From Aeromonas lusitana (GTDB taxonomy: Bacteria > Pseudomonadota > Gammaproteobacteria > Enterobacterales > Aeromonadaceae), in contig NZ_PGCP01000034.1 in NCBI RefSeq assembly GCF_002812985.1, positions 22,078 through 86,077 of the forward strand: DNA of 64,000 nucleotides, read 5' to 3'. Below are positions 55,200 through 64,000 of this stretch, in pieces. The notes beneath the pieces were generated by a model. The model did not search any database, was not told where the DNA came from, and was given only the letters and a program-made list of their open reading frames with translations. Numbering within the stretch: position 1 is the stretch's first letter; each line of letters opens with the position of its first letter. Made by a program: the position numbers and the translations under genes.

Positions 55200-56974
55200 C
55201 AGGCCTGCTGGCTCGCGGCGGGTTGGCTCGCACCGAACTGGATGGCGCGCAGCTGGGCATAGGTGCCCTGCTGGCTCATCAGTTCGCTATGGTTGCCACG
55301 CTCGACGATGTGGCCCTCGTCGATGACCAGGATCTCGTCCGCCTTCTCGATGGTGGAGAGGCGGTGGGCGATGACCAGGGAGGTGCGCGCCTTGCACAGC
55401 TCATCGATGGCGGCCTGGATGTGACGCTCGGACTCGGTATCCAGGGCCGAGGTGGCCTCATCCAGCAGCAGCACGGGGGCGTCGCGCAGCAGGGCACGGG
55501 CGATGGCGATGCGCTGACGCTGACCGCCGGACAGGGAGGCGCCGTTCTCACCTATGACGGTATCGTAACCGTCCGGCATCTTGCGCACGAACTCGTCCGC
55601 GTGGGCGATGCGAGCGGCGTGCTGGATCTCGTCGCGGCTGTAGCGATCTTCCGCCGCGTAGGCGATGTTGTTGGCCACTGAGTCGTTGAACAGGTGCACG
55701 TGCTGAGAGACCAGGGCGTACTGCTTGCGCAGCTCACTCAACTTGTATTCGCGGATGTTGACCCCATCGAGCAGTATCTCCCCCTGCTCGATGTCGTAGA
55801 AGCGGGTCAACAGGCTGGCGATGGTGCTCTTGCCGGAGCCGGAGCGCCCCACCAGGGCCACTGACCTGCCCGCCTCGACCTTGAAGCTGACATTGTGCAG
55901 CGCCGGGGTCTCCTTGGTCGGGTAGGTGAAGGTGACGTTGCGAAACTCAATTTCGCCACGGGCCCGCTCCAGGGTGCGGGTACCTGAGTCTTCTTCCGGG
56001 GTGGAGTCGAGCAGACCGAACAGGCTCTGGCAGGCGGTAATGCCGCGCTGGAACTGGTTGTTCACGTCGGTCAGGCTTTTCAGCGGCTTGAGCAGCATCA
56101 TCATGGAGGTAACCATGACGGTGAAGGTACCCGCGGTCAGGGTCGCCTTGACGCTGTCGATGGTCGCCACGTAGAGGAAGACCGCCAAGGCCACCGAGGC
56201 CACCATCTGGACTATGGGGCTGCCGATGGCATCCGCCGCCACCATCTTCATGGTCTGTTGGCGCATGCGGTTGCTAACGCGGAAGAAGCGCTTGTCTTCC
56301 ACCTGCTGGCCGCCAAACATCAGCACCTCTTTGTGACCCTTGAGCATCTGCTCGGTGGAGGTGGTGATGTCACCCACCGCCTGCTGGATGTGGCGGCTGA
56401 TCTTGCGAAAACGGCGGCTGATAAGGCCAATCAGGATACCCACGACCGGGCCCACCACCAGGAAGATCACCGACAGCTGCCAGGAGTGCCAGAACATCAG
56501 GCCGAGCAGGCCGATGACGGTGGCCCCTTCCCGCACCAGGGAGACCAGGGTGGAGCTCGCGGCAGAGGAGACCTGACCCGCGTCATAGGTCACCTTGGAG
56601 AGCAGGTTGCCGGTATTCTGGCGATCGAAGAAGCTCATGGGCATGGCCATCAGGTGACTGAACACCTGTTGCTGCAGCCGCATCACCACATGGTTGCCGA
56701 CCCAGGCCATGCAGTAGTTGGAGAGGAAGGCGGCGCAGCCGCGCAGGGCGACGATGCCGAGCACGAAGAAGGGCATCCATTTCAGTACTGTGCTGTCGTT
56801 GCCGTTCAGGCCCTGATCGATCAGCGGCTTGATGGAATAGACGAAGGTGGTATCCACGGCTGCGTAGCCCAGCATGCCGATGATGCCGCCAACCAGTCCC
56901 AGTTTGCGATCCCGGACATACCCGAGCAGGCGCTTGAAGACGGGCCAGCTCTCTTGTGAGGTTTCTTGTTGCAT
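55199..56974 (-). CDS. msbA: Lipid A export ATP-binding/permease MsbA
   Basis: 591 residues. It is a homodimeric ABC exporter flipping lipid A-core across the inner membrane. Six transmembrane helices lie in residues 20-310. The ATPase domain has Walker A GRSGSGKST near 375, signature LSGGQRQRIAIARALL near 475 and Walker B VLLLDEATSALD. It is followed by lpxK and preceded by comEC on the same strand, the common gammaproteobacterial order. Confidence 0.97.
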   Translation of the reverse strand: MQQETSQESWPVFKRLLGYVRDRKLGLVGGIIGMLGYAAVDTTFVYSIKPLIDQGLNGNDSTVLKWMPFFVLGIVALRGCAAFLSNYCMAWVGNHVVMRLQQQVFSHLMAMPMSFFDRQNTGNLLSKVTYDAGQVSSAASSTLVSLVREGATVIGLLGLMFWHSWQLSVIFLVVGPVVGILIGLISRRFRKISRHIQQAVGDITTSTEQMLKGHKEVLMFGGQQVEDKRFFRVSNRMRQQTMKMVAADAIGSPIVQMVASVALAVFLYVATIDSVKATLTAGTFTVMVTSMMMLLKPLKSLTDVNNQFQRGITACQSLFGLLDSTPEEDSGTRTLERARGEIEFRNVTFTYPTKETPALHNVSFKVEAGRSVALVGRSGSGKSTIASLLTRFYDIEQGEILLDGVNIREYKLSELRKQYALVSQHVHLFNDSVANNIAYAAEDRYSRDEIQHAARIAHADEFVRKMPDGYDTVIGENGASLSGGQRQRIAIARALLRDAPVLLLDEATSALDTESERHIQAAIDELCKARTSLVIAHRLSTIEKADEILVIDEGHIVERGNHSELMSQQGTYAQLRAIQFGASQPAASQQA

Positions 56975-57143
56975 GAATAGCCGTTAATAAGGGAAATGAC
57001 GGGCTATTCTAGCCAAAGCGCAGGCTTACACCAAGCGTTGCCATCTCGCCCAGTGACTCCCTCAACAAGAAATAGCCGCTTTACGCCCTCATTCACGTCC
57101 ATAAGCTGCCCCCTATATCCGTTCGAATACTCATTAGCGGGCA

Positions 57144-59387
57144 TCATGGCTCGTCTCGCCAGAAGACGGGTCGCCACCAGGCCCCTGCCCGCCGATACCA
57201 GGGCCCTCGTTCACGCTCGGCCAGGATGCGCAGTCCGGCGCCGTCGGCCTCCACCAGAATGGCGCCATCCTGACCCGTCACCCACTGCTGCGCCCCTGCG
57301 TACCTAGCCACCACCTCGGGGCGAGGAAACTGCCACTGATTCATAAAGCCCGCGCTGTGAACAACAAACTGGGGGTTGACCGCCGCCACGAAGCCCGGGG
57401 TCGAGGAGGTGCGGCTGCCGTGATGCGGGCTGACCAGCAGAGTGTTGGCAAGAGTGCTGGAAAGCGGATTGGCGAGCGCTCCCTCATGCCCCTCGGCTTT
57501 CTCCAGTGCCAGCAGGCGGCGCTCCGCCTCCTTCTCGATGTCGGCGCTGAGCAGGATGCGGCTGTGGCCATCGCTTATCTGCAACACGCAACCATCGTTG
57601 TTATGGCCCGCCCCCGGTCGCTCGGGCCAGAGCACGGCAAACACGAGCCCTTGCCAGCGCCACTGCTGGCCCCGTTTGCACAATTGGGTATCACGGGTGA
57701 ACGGGAAGGAGGAGATCTCGCGCCGTACCGGCAGGGCTTGCAGTATGGCTCGCCGGTTGCCTGCGTGATCCTTGTCTTTATGGCTGATAACGAGCGCATC
57801 AAGCACCCGTATGCCGAGCCGGTTGAGCACCGGCAGGATGGCGGCGTCGGCCATGTTGTAGCCGCCGGGGTAGCGATCCCCTGTGTCATACAGGATGCCC
57901 CGCTCCCCGCGAGTGATGAGCACGGCGAGTCCCTGCCCCACATCCAGCACCCGCAACTGCCAGGGGCTGGGAGCGGGCCATGCCGCCAGCAGCAGGCTTG
58001 CCCCCACCGGCAGCAGCAGGTAACGGCCGCCCTGCAGGCGCCAACTCCCCCACAGCAGGATGAGCAACAGACTGGCCGGCATCAGCCAGCCGGGCACGGG
58101 CCACCAGAGTTGCAGATGACTGGCCAACAGATCGAGCCCCCACATGACCCAATCCAGCCCCCAGGAAGAGAGCCAAAACAGGCCGTGAGCCAGGGCGGTA
58201 GAGAGCGGCGCCACCAACACGCCGATAAGCGCCAGCGGAATGATGCCGATGCAAAACAGCGGCAAGGCCAGCAGATTGAGCAGCAGGGCCAGGGGCGCCA
58301 TGCCTTCGAACAGCAGTAGTTGCAGCGGTAGCAAGCCTAGTAGCAGCAGGATCTGCAGCCGCACAAGCCCGGGTTTCGCCGCCAGATGGCTCGCCAGCAG
58401 CAAGAGCGCCACCGCGAGGAAAGAGAGCCAGAAGCCCGCCGAATAGAGAGCGAAGGGATCCCACAGGCACAGCACCACGAAGGCCCACAGCCAGACGCGA
58501 TGACTGGGCCAGTCCCGTTTGCGCCAGCGCAGCAGGCTCCAGACCGCCACCATGATGAGGGCCCGCTCGGTCGCCACCGCAAATCCCGCCAGGGCGCTGT
58601 AGGTCGCGGCAAACAGCAGGGAGACTAGGATGGCGCCACGCAGGCCAAACAGGCGCCCCAGCCACCAACCGAGCACGGCCACCAGAGCGATGTGCTGACC
58701 CGAGATGGCGATGATGTGAGTCAGGCCGCTGCCGCGAAACAGCTCCCACTGGGCATCCGTGATCCCGCCCGGCTCCCCAAAGGTCAAGGCCGCCAGCAAG
58801 GGGGCCTGGCTGAGGCCGAGCCAGGCGGCCTCAGCCTCCCCTAGCCAGCGCTCTCGCCAGCCCATGGGCACCTCATCTATCGCAACGACCCGGCGCAGAT
58901 TGCCGGTCGCCGTGATGCCCCTGCCAAGCAGCAGCCGTCGCCCATCCATTCCCGCCTCGTTGGCGAGGCCGTGGGCGGGCTTGAGGCTAGTCACCAGGGT
59001 AATGGTACTGCCCGCAGGCAGGGATGGCAGCGCCTGGTACGCGTTGAGCCGGATCAGGGGGTTTGGTGTGACGGCCTGGCCATCCAGGGTATCGAGGTGC
59101 AGCAGCAGGCGGACAAATTTCTCGCCCTGAGGCTCTGTACTTTGCACCCGTGCGGTTATCATGTGGGTTGTCTGCGCCTCCAGGCTGTCCAGCCAGACCA
59201 ACCGATACTGCAAGTTGAGCTGCATCCAGAGCACGCCGAGCAACAGAAACAGCAGCCGCCAACATCGGCCACAGGCAAGCAGGATGGCAAGAGCCAGCAG
59301 TGCGCCTCCCCATGCCAGCGAGGGTAACCAGGGCCAGAGCAGTGAGGAGCTTGCCCCAAGGGCAAAGCACAACAGACGCAGATCCAT
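57144..59387 (-). CDS. comEC: DNA internalisation channel ComEC/Rec2
   Basis: 747 residues. It forms the inner-membrane channel for single-stranded DNA in natural transformation. N-terminal helices and an OB-like periplasmic part are followed by the Competence domain (GLTHIIAISGQHIALVAVLGWW near residue 232) and a C-terminal metallo-beta-lactamase-like domain (DVGQGLAVLI, then LVISHKDKDHAGNR, and HHGSRTSS). ATG 59387 is chosen, and an in-frame ATG 15 codons earlier overlaps the divergent gene. It looks intact, so uptake competence is plausible. Confidence 0.95.
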   Translation of the reverse strand: MDLRLLCFALGASSSLLWPWLPSLAWGGALLALAILLACGRCWRLLFLLLGVLWMQLNLQYRLVWLDSLEAQTTHMITARVQSTEPQGEKFVRLLLHLDTLDGQAVTPNPLIRLNAYQALPSLPAGSTITLVTSLKPAHGLANEAGMDGRRLLLGRGITATGNLRRVVAIDEVPMGWRERWLGEAEAAWLGLSQAPLLAALTFGEPGGITDAQWELFRGSGLTHIIAISGQHIALVAVLGWWLGRLFGLRGAILVSLLFAATYSALAGFAVATERALIMVAVWSLLRWRKRDWPSHRVWLWAFVVLCLWDPFALYSAGFWLSFLAVALLLLASHLAAKPGLVRLQILLLLGLLPLQLLLFEGMAPLALLLNLLALPLFCIGIIPLALIGVLVAPLSTALAHGLFWLSSWGLDWVMWGLDLLASHLQLWWPVPGWLMPASLLLILLWGSWRLQGGRYLLLPVGASLLLAAWPAPSPWQLRVLDVGQGLAVLITRGERGILYDTGDRYPGGYNMADAAILPVLNRLGIRVLDALVISHKDKDHAGNRRAILQALPVRREISSFPFTRDTQLCKRGQQWRWQGLVFAVLWPERPGAGHNNDGCVLQISDGHSRILLSADIEKEAERRLLALEKAEGHEGALANPLSSTLANTLLVSPHHGSRTSSTPGFVAAVNPQFVVHSAGFMNQWQFPRPEVVARYAGAQQWVTGQDGAILVEADGAGLRILAERERGPWYRRAGAWWRPVFWRDEP

Positions 59388-59415
59388 TGAGCAAGTATTT
59401 AGCAAGGTTTCAAAC

Positions 59416-59934
59416 ATGCCCAAACGACTCATAAAACGCTGGCTACCCGATCAGGATAAGCTCAAGGAACACAAGCATTTGCGGCTGTTCGGCAAGCTGC
59501 TGCTCGATGCCAACCTGTGGCACCTCAACCGCCGCTCCGCCGCCGGCGCCTTTGCGGTCGGTCTGTTCATGGCCTGGATCCCGCTGCCCTGCCAGATGTT
59601 GCTGGCGGCAGGGGGCGCCATCGCATGTCGGGTCAATCTGCCCCTCTCGGTGGCCCTGGTCTGGCTCTCCAACCCCTTCACCATGCCGCCCCTGTTTTAT
59701 GCCGCCTATCTGGTCGGCTGCCAGCTGCTGGGCCAACCCACCCAGCACTTCGATATCCAGTTCACCTGGGTCTGGCTGGTCTCGGTGTTCGAGACTCTGG
59801 CGCCGCCCCTGCTGCTGGGATCCTTGGTGCTCGCCCTGCTGAGTTCCCTCATCGGCTATGCCCTCATTCGCACTTTTTGGCGCATCAATACCGTGCGCCA
59901 ATGGCAAAAACGAAAGGTGGCCCGCCCATGTTGA
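59416..59934 (+). CDS. DUF2062 membrane protein, first of a tandem pair
   Basis: 172 residues. The DUF2062 block has three or four transmembrane helices: AAGAFAVGLFMAWIPLPCQM near residue 41 and LSVALVWLSNPFTMPPLFYAAYLVG near 75, where NP-x-T-x-P-P is the family hallmark. Function unknown. It starts 28 bases from the divergent comEC. It overlaps the second DUF2062 gene by 7 nt. Confidence 0.88.
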   Translation: MPKRLIKRWLPDQDKLKEHKHLRLFGKLLLDANLWHLNRRSAAGAFAVGLFMAWIPLPCQMLLAAGGAIACRVNLPLSVALVWLSNPFTMPPLFYAAYLVGCQLLGQPTQHFDIQFTWVWLVSVFETLAPPLLLGSLVLALLSSLIGYALIRTFWRINTVRQWQKRKVARPC

Positions 59935-60428
59935 GCGGCTGGCTTTCCCGTCTGAAACTGGATCCCGACTCACTGCGCCAGCAGAAGTGGTTTGCCCTGT
60001 TCGGGGAGCGGCTGCTCGCCCCGGCCCTGTGGCAGGGTGGGCGCCGCGCCCTGTGTGGCGCCATCGCATCGGGGATCTTCGCGAGCTGGGTGCCCATGCC
60101 CATGCACTCCCTGGTGGCGGTGGCACTGGCCCTCATCTTCAGTTTCAACCTGCCTCTGGCCCTGTTGGCGGTCTGGTTCAACAATCCGCTGACCCTGCCC
60201 TTCATGTATCTCTATGCCTATCGCACCGGCTGTCTGGTGTTGCAGCAGACCCCTGAGCCCTTCCATCTCACCTGGTCCCTGCACTGGCTGGAACACGAGG
60301 CAGCGACCCTGGTGCCCCCCTTCCTGCTAGGCAGCCTGCTGCTCGCCATCCTGACCGCCGCCGTCGGCGCCCTGCTGACCCTGCTGCTGCTCAAACTCGG
60401 TCGGCTCGGTCAGGCTCGCACCCATTAA
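59928..60428 (+). CDS. DUF2062 membrane protein, second of a tandem pair
   Basis: 166 residues, same family and layout as the gene before it: LCGAIASGIFASWVPMPMHSLV near residue 42, LALLAVWFNNPLTLPFMYLYAYRTG near 75. The two are clearly paralogous by design but quite diverged. They overlap and are probably translated together, perhaps as a heteromeric membrane protein. Confidence 0.87.
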   Translation: MLSGWLSRLKLDPDSLRQQKWFALFGERLLAPALWQGGRRALCGAIASGIFASWVPMPMHSLVAVALALIFSFNLPLALLAVWFNNPLTLPFMYLYAYRTGCLVLQQTPEPFHLTWSLHWLEHEAATLVPPFLLGSLLLAILTAAVGALLTLLLLKLGRLGQARTH

Positions 60429-60561
60429 TCCCTGATCTTTCAAGACGATTGTGAGCCAAGCCAAGCGCCACCTCTGGCGCTTGGCTTGCCATCCCATGGC
60501 TCTGCCACCACACTCCTATCAGTCGGTCTTCTCTTTACACGAGCACGATAAGGAGCCCTTC

Positions 60562-62076
60562 ATGGCCGAACCACTGACCCTCGCCTATGCCAACGGCCGC
60601 CCCATCAGTCTGCTACCGGCCCTGGCTAATCGTCACGGCCTCATCACGGGCGCCACCGGCACCGGCAAGACAGTCACCCTGCAGGTGATGGCCGAGGGTT
60701 TCTCCCGCATCGGGGTGCCGGTGTTCCTCGCGGATGTGAAGGGGGATCTCGGTGGGCTCGGGGCCGCGGGCACGCCGTCCACCAAGCTCGATGCCCGCCT
60801 GACCCAGCTGGGCATCCCGCCACCCGCTTTCGCTCCCAGCCCAATCCTGTGCTGGGACTTGTTTGCCGAGCAGGGTCATCCGGTGCGGGCCACCGTCTCC
60901 GACATGGGCCCCTTGCTGCTGGCCCGGCTGCTCGGTCTGAACGACACCCAGAGCGGGGTGCTGGAGCTGGTGTTCAAGGTGGCGGATGATGAAGGCTTGC
61001 TGCTGCTCGACCTGAAGGATCTGCGCGCCATGGTGCAGTTCGTGGGGGAGAACGCCAAGTTCCTCACCACCCGCTACGGCAATGTCTCCACCGCCTCCGT
61101 CGGCGCCATCCTGCGCAACCTGCTCACCCTGGAGAGTGCCGGAGGCGATCACTTCTTCGGCGAGCCCATGCTGGATATCCAGGATCTGCTGCAAACGGAC
61201 GCCAACGGACACGGTCATATCAATGTGCTGGCGGCCGCCAAACTGACCCAGTCCAGCCGGCTCTACGCCTGCTTCCTGCTCTGGCTGCTCTCCGAACTGT
61301 TCGAGCAACTGCCCGAGGTAGGGGATCCGGAGCGCCCCAAACTGGTGTTTTTCTTCGATGAGGCGCACCTCTTGTTCAACGATGCCCCCAAGGCGCTGCT
61401 CGAAAAAATCGAACTGGTGGTGCGGCTCATCCGCTCCAAGGGGGTCGGCGTCTATTTCGTGACCCAGAGCCCGGCCGATATCCCGGACGCTGTGCTGGGG
61501 CAGCTCGGCAACCGGGTACAGCATGCCCTGCGCGCCTTCACCCCGAGCGATCAGAAGGCGGTGCGGATCGCCGCCAACACCTTGCGGGCCAACCCGGCCT
61601 TCGATGCCGCCGGCGTCATCACCGAGCTCGGAGTCGGCGAGGCGCTGGTCTCATTGCTTGATGAGAAGGGGCGCCCCAGCGTGGTGGAACGTGCCTTTAT
61701 CGCGCCACCCGCCAGCCGGATCGGGCCCCTCACGGATGCCGAGCGTCAGACGCTCATTCAGGGCTCTTTGCTCTATGGCCGATATGAACAGACCGAGGAC
61801 AGAGAGTCCGCATTCGAGCGCCTCAAGGGCAAGGCCGATGAGAACAAACCCGACGCAGAAGCCGCCCCCACTCAGGCGACGCAAGCATCAGGCGGGAGGC
61901 TGCTCGACGCCCTCAATGGCATGTTGTTTGGCCGCACCGGCCCCCGCGGCGGCCAGCACGATGGGGTGGTGCAAACCGCCGCCAAGAGCGTGGCCCGCAC
62001 CCTGGGCAACGAGGTGGGACGCCAGCTGATCCGCGGCGTGCTGGGCTCCCTGCTGGGGGGAAAGGGACGCCGCTGA
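60562..62076 (+). CDS. HerA-like/DUF853 (YjgR-type) ATPase
   Basis: 504 residues. A FtsK/HerA-type P-loop NTPase: [10 protein letters not shown] (Walker A, about 30-38), [12 protein letters not shown] near 60, Walker [13 protein letters not shown] near 262 and a Gln/Arg sensor segment [12 protein letters not shown] near 300. The C-terminal tail from about 400 is low complexity and ends GKGRR. The cellular role of YjgR proteins is not settled (DNA-pumping ATPase family). AAGGAG precedes ATG 60562. The frame extends 37 codons upstream without similarity. Confidence 0.88.
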   Translation: MAEPLTLAYANGRPISLLPALANRHGLITGATGTGKTVTLQVMAEGFSRIGVPVFLADVKGDLGGLGAAGTPSTKLDARLTQLGIPPPAFAPSPILCWDLFAEQGHPVRATVSDMGPLLLARLLGLNDTQSGVLELVFKVADDEGLLLLDLKDLRAMVQFVGENAKFLTTRYGNVSTASVGAILRNLLTLESAGGDHFFGEPMLDIQDLLQTDANGHGHINVLAAAKLTQSSRLYACFLLWLLSELFEQLPEVGDPERPKLVFFFDEAHLLFNDAPKALLEKIELVVRLIRSKGVGVYFVTQSPADIPDAVLGQLGNRVQHALRAFTPSDQKAVRIAANTLRANPAFDAAGVITELGVGEALVSLLDEKGRPSVVERAFIAPPASRIGPLTDAERQTLIQGSLLYGRYEQTEDRESAFERLKGKADENKPDAEAAPTQATQASGGRLLDALNGMLFGRTGPRGGQHDGVVQTAAKSVARTLGNEVGRQLIRGVLGSLLGGKGRR

Positions 62077-62110
62077 AACCAGGCAGCAGAGTGATGCAAG
62101 AAGAAATAAA

Positions 62111-62138
62111 AAAGCCCGCCAAATCTGGCGGGCTTTTT
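62111..62138. terminator. Bidirectional terminator between the HerA-like gene and the aminotransferase gene
   Basis: AAAGCCCGCCA/TGGCGGGCTTT hairpin with T-tracts on both strands. Confidence 0.85.
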
Positions 62139-62177
62139 GTCAGCTATGAACATCAATCCAGACGTGCTGGCTCTCGC

Positions 62178-63368
62178 TTACAACACCTTAGCGATGGCGT
62201 CACACAGGGGATCTATGTTGGCACGGGTGATGCCGGCCACGCTGATCCGGCCGGAGCCGACGATGTAGATGGCAAACTCACTCTTGAGGCGCTCGACCTG
62301 ATCCTTGGAGAGGCCGGAGAAGGAGAACATGCCGTTCTGCTCGCGGATAAACCCAAAGTCCTGGTTCACCCCACGCTCGGCGAGCTTGGCCACCAGCAGC
62401 TCGCGCATCTCGCGGATGCGTACTCGCATGGCTGTCACCTCTTCCACCCACTCGGCGTAGAGGGCCGGATCGCTCACGATGGCGGTCACCACGGCGGCGC
62501 CGTGTGACGGCGGGTTGGAGTAGTTGGCACGGATGACGGTCTTCACCTGGGTGAAGGCCACGTCGGCGATGGCCTTGCTCGCGCTGACCAGGGTGAAGGC
62601 CCCGACCCGCTCGTTGTAGAGACCGAAGTTCTTGGAGAAGGAGCTCGCCACCAGCAGCTCATCGTGGCACTCGGCGAAGATACGAAGGCCTTCGGCGTCC
62701 TCCTCGATACCCCGGGCAAACCCTTGGTAGGCAAAGTCAAACAGCGGCAGCCAGCCGGCAGCCGCGCTCTGCTTGGCGAGGGTACGCCACTGCTCTGTGG
62801 TCGGATCGATACCGGTCGGGTTGTGGCAGCAGCCGTGCAGCAGCACCAGATCGCCCGCCTGCACCTCAGAGAGCGACGCCTGCATGGCGGCAAAGTCCAG
62901 CCCCTTGGTGGCGGCATCGTAGTATTTGTACTGCTTGACGGTGAGGCCGGCGGACTGGAACACGCTGACGTGGTTGGCCCAGGTGGGATCCGAGATCCAG
63001 ATGGTCTTGGCCAGACCGTTGCGCACCACGAACTCGGCGGCGATGCGCAGAGCGCCGGTACCACCTGGCGCCTGCGCCGTCTTGGCACGGCCGCTGGCGA
63101 TCAGGGCCGCGTCTTGTCCGAACAGCAGCTGCTGCACGATGCGGGCATATTCAAGGTTGCCCTCGATGCCGAGGTAATTCTTGGTCTTCTCGCCTTCGAG
63201 CAGCCTCTGCTCGGCTTTCTTGACGCAGTGCAGTATGGGGGTGGCACCGGATTCATCCTTGTAGATGCCGACTCCCAGATTGATCTTGTGGCTACGCGTA
63301 TCGGCGCGGAAAGCTTCGGTCAGGCCCAGGATCGGATCCGCTGGGGCGGCAACAACCTTTTCAAACAT
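62178..63368 (-). CDS. aspC: Aspartate/aromatic aminotransferase (AspC/TyrB type)
   Basis: 396 residues, class I PLP aminotransferase. It begins [20 protein letters not shown], with GTGALR near residue 103, [11 protein letters not shown] near 188, a PLP-binding Lys in [15 protein letters not shown] near 247 and the carboxylate-binding Arg in GRISVAGI near 375. It interconverts aspartate or aromatic amino acids with 2-oxoglutarate. Length and motifs fit AspC best, and TyrB is an alternative. It stands alone. Confidence 0.9.
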   Translation of the reverse strand: MFEKVVAAPADPILGLTEAFRADTRSHKINLGVGIYKDESGATPILHCVKKAEQRLLEGEKTKNYLGIEGNLEYARIVQQLLFGQDAALIASGRAKTAQAPGGTGALRIAAEFVVRNGLAKTIWISDPTWANHVSVFQSAGLTVKQYKYYDAATKGLDFAAMQASLSEVQAGDLVLLHGCCHNPTGIDPTTEQWRTLAKQSAAAGWLPLFDFAYQGFARGIEEDAEGLRIFAECHDELLVASSFSKNFGLYNERVGAFTLVSASKAIADVAFTQVKTVIRANYSNPPSHGAAVVTAIVSDPALYAEWVEEVTAMRVRIREMRELLVAKLAERGVNQDFGFIREQNGMFSFSGLSKDQVERLKSEFAIYIVGSGRISVAGITRANIDPLCDAIAKVL

Positions 63369-63564
63369 GGTAGTCCCTGTATTCCATTGAATGTGTGGGT
63401 GGCAGGCGCTTTTTTAAAACAAAATGGTCAACGAAAAGCGGCAAAAAAAGGGTGGCGAACGAAGGCACCCGTGTGGCGGGCGCCTCGTCAACTCTTTATA
63501 CCACCGCGCTCAATAGGGGAAAACCGCTTTTTCGCGGACATCTTTGACCATATTCACCAGCTTG

Positions 63565-64000
63565 TCAGCCGACGGCATGCCAGTCTGACGCCAGGGAGCA
63601 CACCTCGGCGGACAAACCACTGTTTGACTCGATCAAATCGCTACAAACTGCCAATAATGGCCGCGGGATCCGGCTCGGCTCCCAGGGTCGGGGATCCGTC
63701 AGCGACGCGGCATAGGTCGCCTTGATGGGAGAGAGGGCCTGTGGCAGCCACCAGCTGGCCGGGCGACCCAGTCGCTGGGCCAGCGCCAATACCCTGTCCA
63801 CCCCAGCCGGATCCAGGGCGCCAAGATGGCTCCAGACGACATGGGGAGGCAGGGCGGCAACCAGGGATTGCAAGGCGCCGGGCTCGTCCGGGGGGAGCCA
63901 GACCAGCAGGGCATCGACGGGCAGGGCCAGCTCGGCAAAAGCGCCGATGGAATCGGTACTGATCACCCGCTGGAACTCCCCCTCCCCCCACAATACCTTG
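63565..64000 (-). CDS. Unrecognised protein, 5' part outside window
   Basis: An open frame reaching the right edge, about 145 codons visible. It contains FQRVISTDSIGAFAELALP, VDALLVWLPPDEPGALQSLV, VVWSHLGALDPAGVDRVL and a C-terminal IPRPLLAVCSDLIESNSG. The alternating hydrophobic strands suggest an alpha/beta (Rossmann-like) domain, but I recognise no family. Codon use is like that of its neighbours and the two competing frames are worse. The true start probably lies beyond base 64000. Confidence 0.5.
   Translation of the reverse strand, partial: KVLWGEGEFQRVISTDSIGAFAELALPVDALLVWLPPDEPGALQSLVAALPPHVVWSHLGALDPAGVDRVLALAQRLGRPASWWLPQALSPIKATYAASLTDPRPWEPSRIPRPLLAVCSDLIESNSGLSAEVCSLASDWHAVG

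Overview
The window looks like a stretch of the core chromosome of an Aeromonas species. The DNA is GC-rich. Most proteins are closest in type to gammaproteobacterial ones. Markers that point to Aeromonas are an M35 (AsaP1/EprA1-type) propeptide protease at the left edge, a DUF2913 protein and a solitary autotransporter barrel. The uvrY-uvrC-pgsA-glyW-cysT-leuZ order matches Enterobacterales. No insertion sequence, integrase, prophage or CRISPR array was seen.

Layout. 1-9.6 kb: protease (partial), DUF2913, RhlE helicase, DedA protein, outer-membrane barrel, DUF4256, NERD nuclease-like protein, DUF1615 lipoprotein and a membrane diguanylate cyclase. 9.7-24.3 kb: amino-acid and one-carbon metabolism (leuA, carAB, dapB, an NhaC antiporter, a folate ligase, rpiA, serA, dgkA, aroH). 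24.4-34.5 kb: btuCD, a solute-binding protein, pilU, glgC, feoABC, yciH, and a GDT1-type manganese exporter under a yybP-ykoY riboswitch. 34.7-39.8 kb: a DUF2157/DUF4401/GDYXXLXY membrane trio, another solute-binding protein and a GAF-GGDEF protein. 39.8-43.5 kb: a repeat-rich gap followed by an AT-rich two-gene cassette. 43.5-64 kb: cysS, ppiB, lpxH, the tRNA cluster with pgsA/uvrC/uvrY, the kdsB-ycaR-lpxK-msbA envelope cluster next to comEC, two DUF2062 genes, a HerA-like ATPase and an aspartate-type aminotransferase.

Two things stand out. First, the AT-rich cassette at 40928-43416 encodes a DarT-like (DUF4433) ADP-ribosyltransferase fused to an HD phosphohydrolase domain. It overlaps by 4 nt a macrodomain (DarG-like) protein whose C-terminal half looks DprA/Rossmann-like. 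This is an atypical DarTG-type toxin-antitoxin or anti-phage module, and is clearly foreign in base composition.

Second, at least five core genes (the autotransporter barrel gene, rpiA, feoA, a DUF4401 gene and uvrC) are flanked by a short, diverged extra copy of their own 3' or 5' end, 53-104 bp away. Where the copies are clear, they differ mostly at silent positions. They therefore look like ends of other functional alleles left behind by gene replacement, not decayed self-duplications. feoA carries three successive tails. I did not find this pattern named in what I know.
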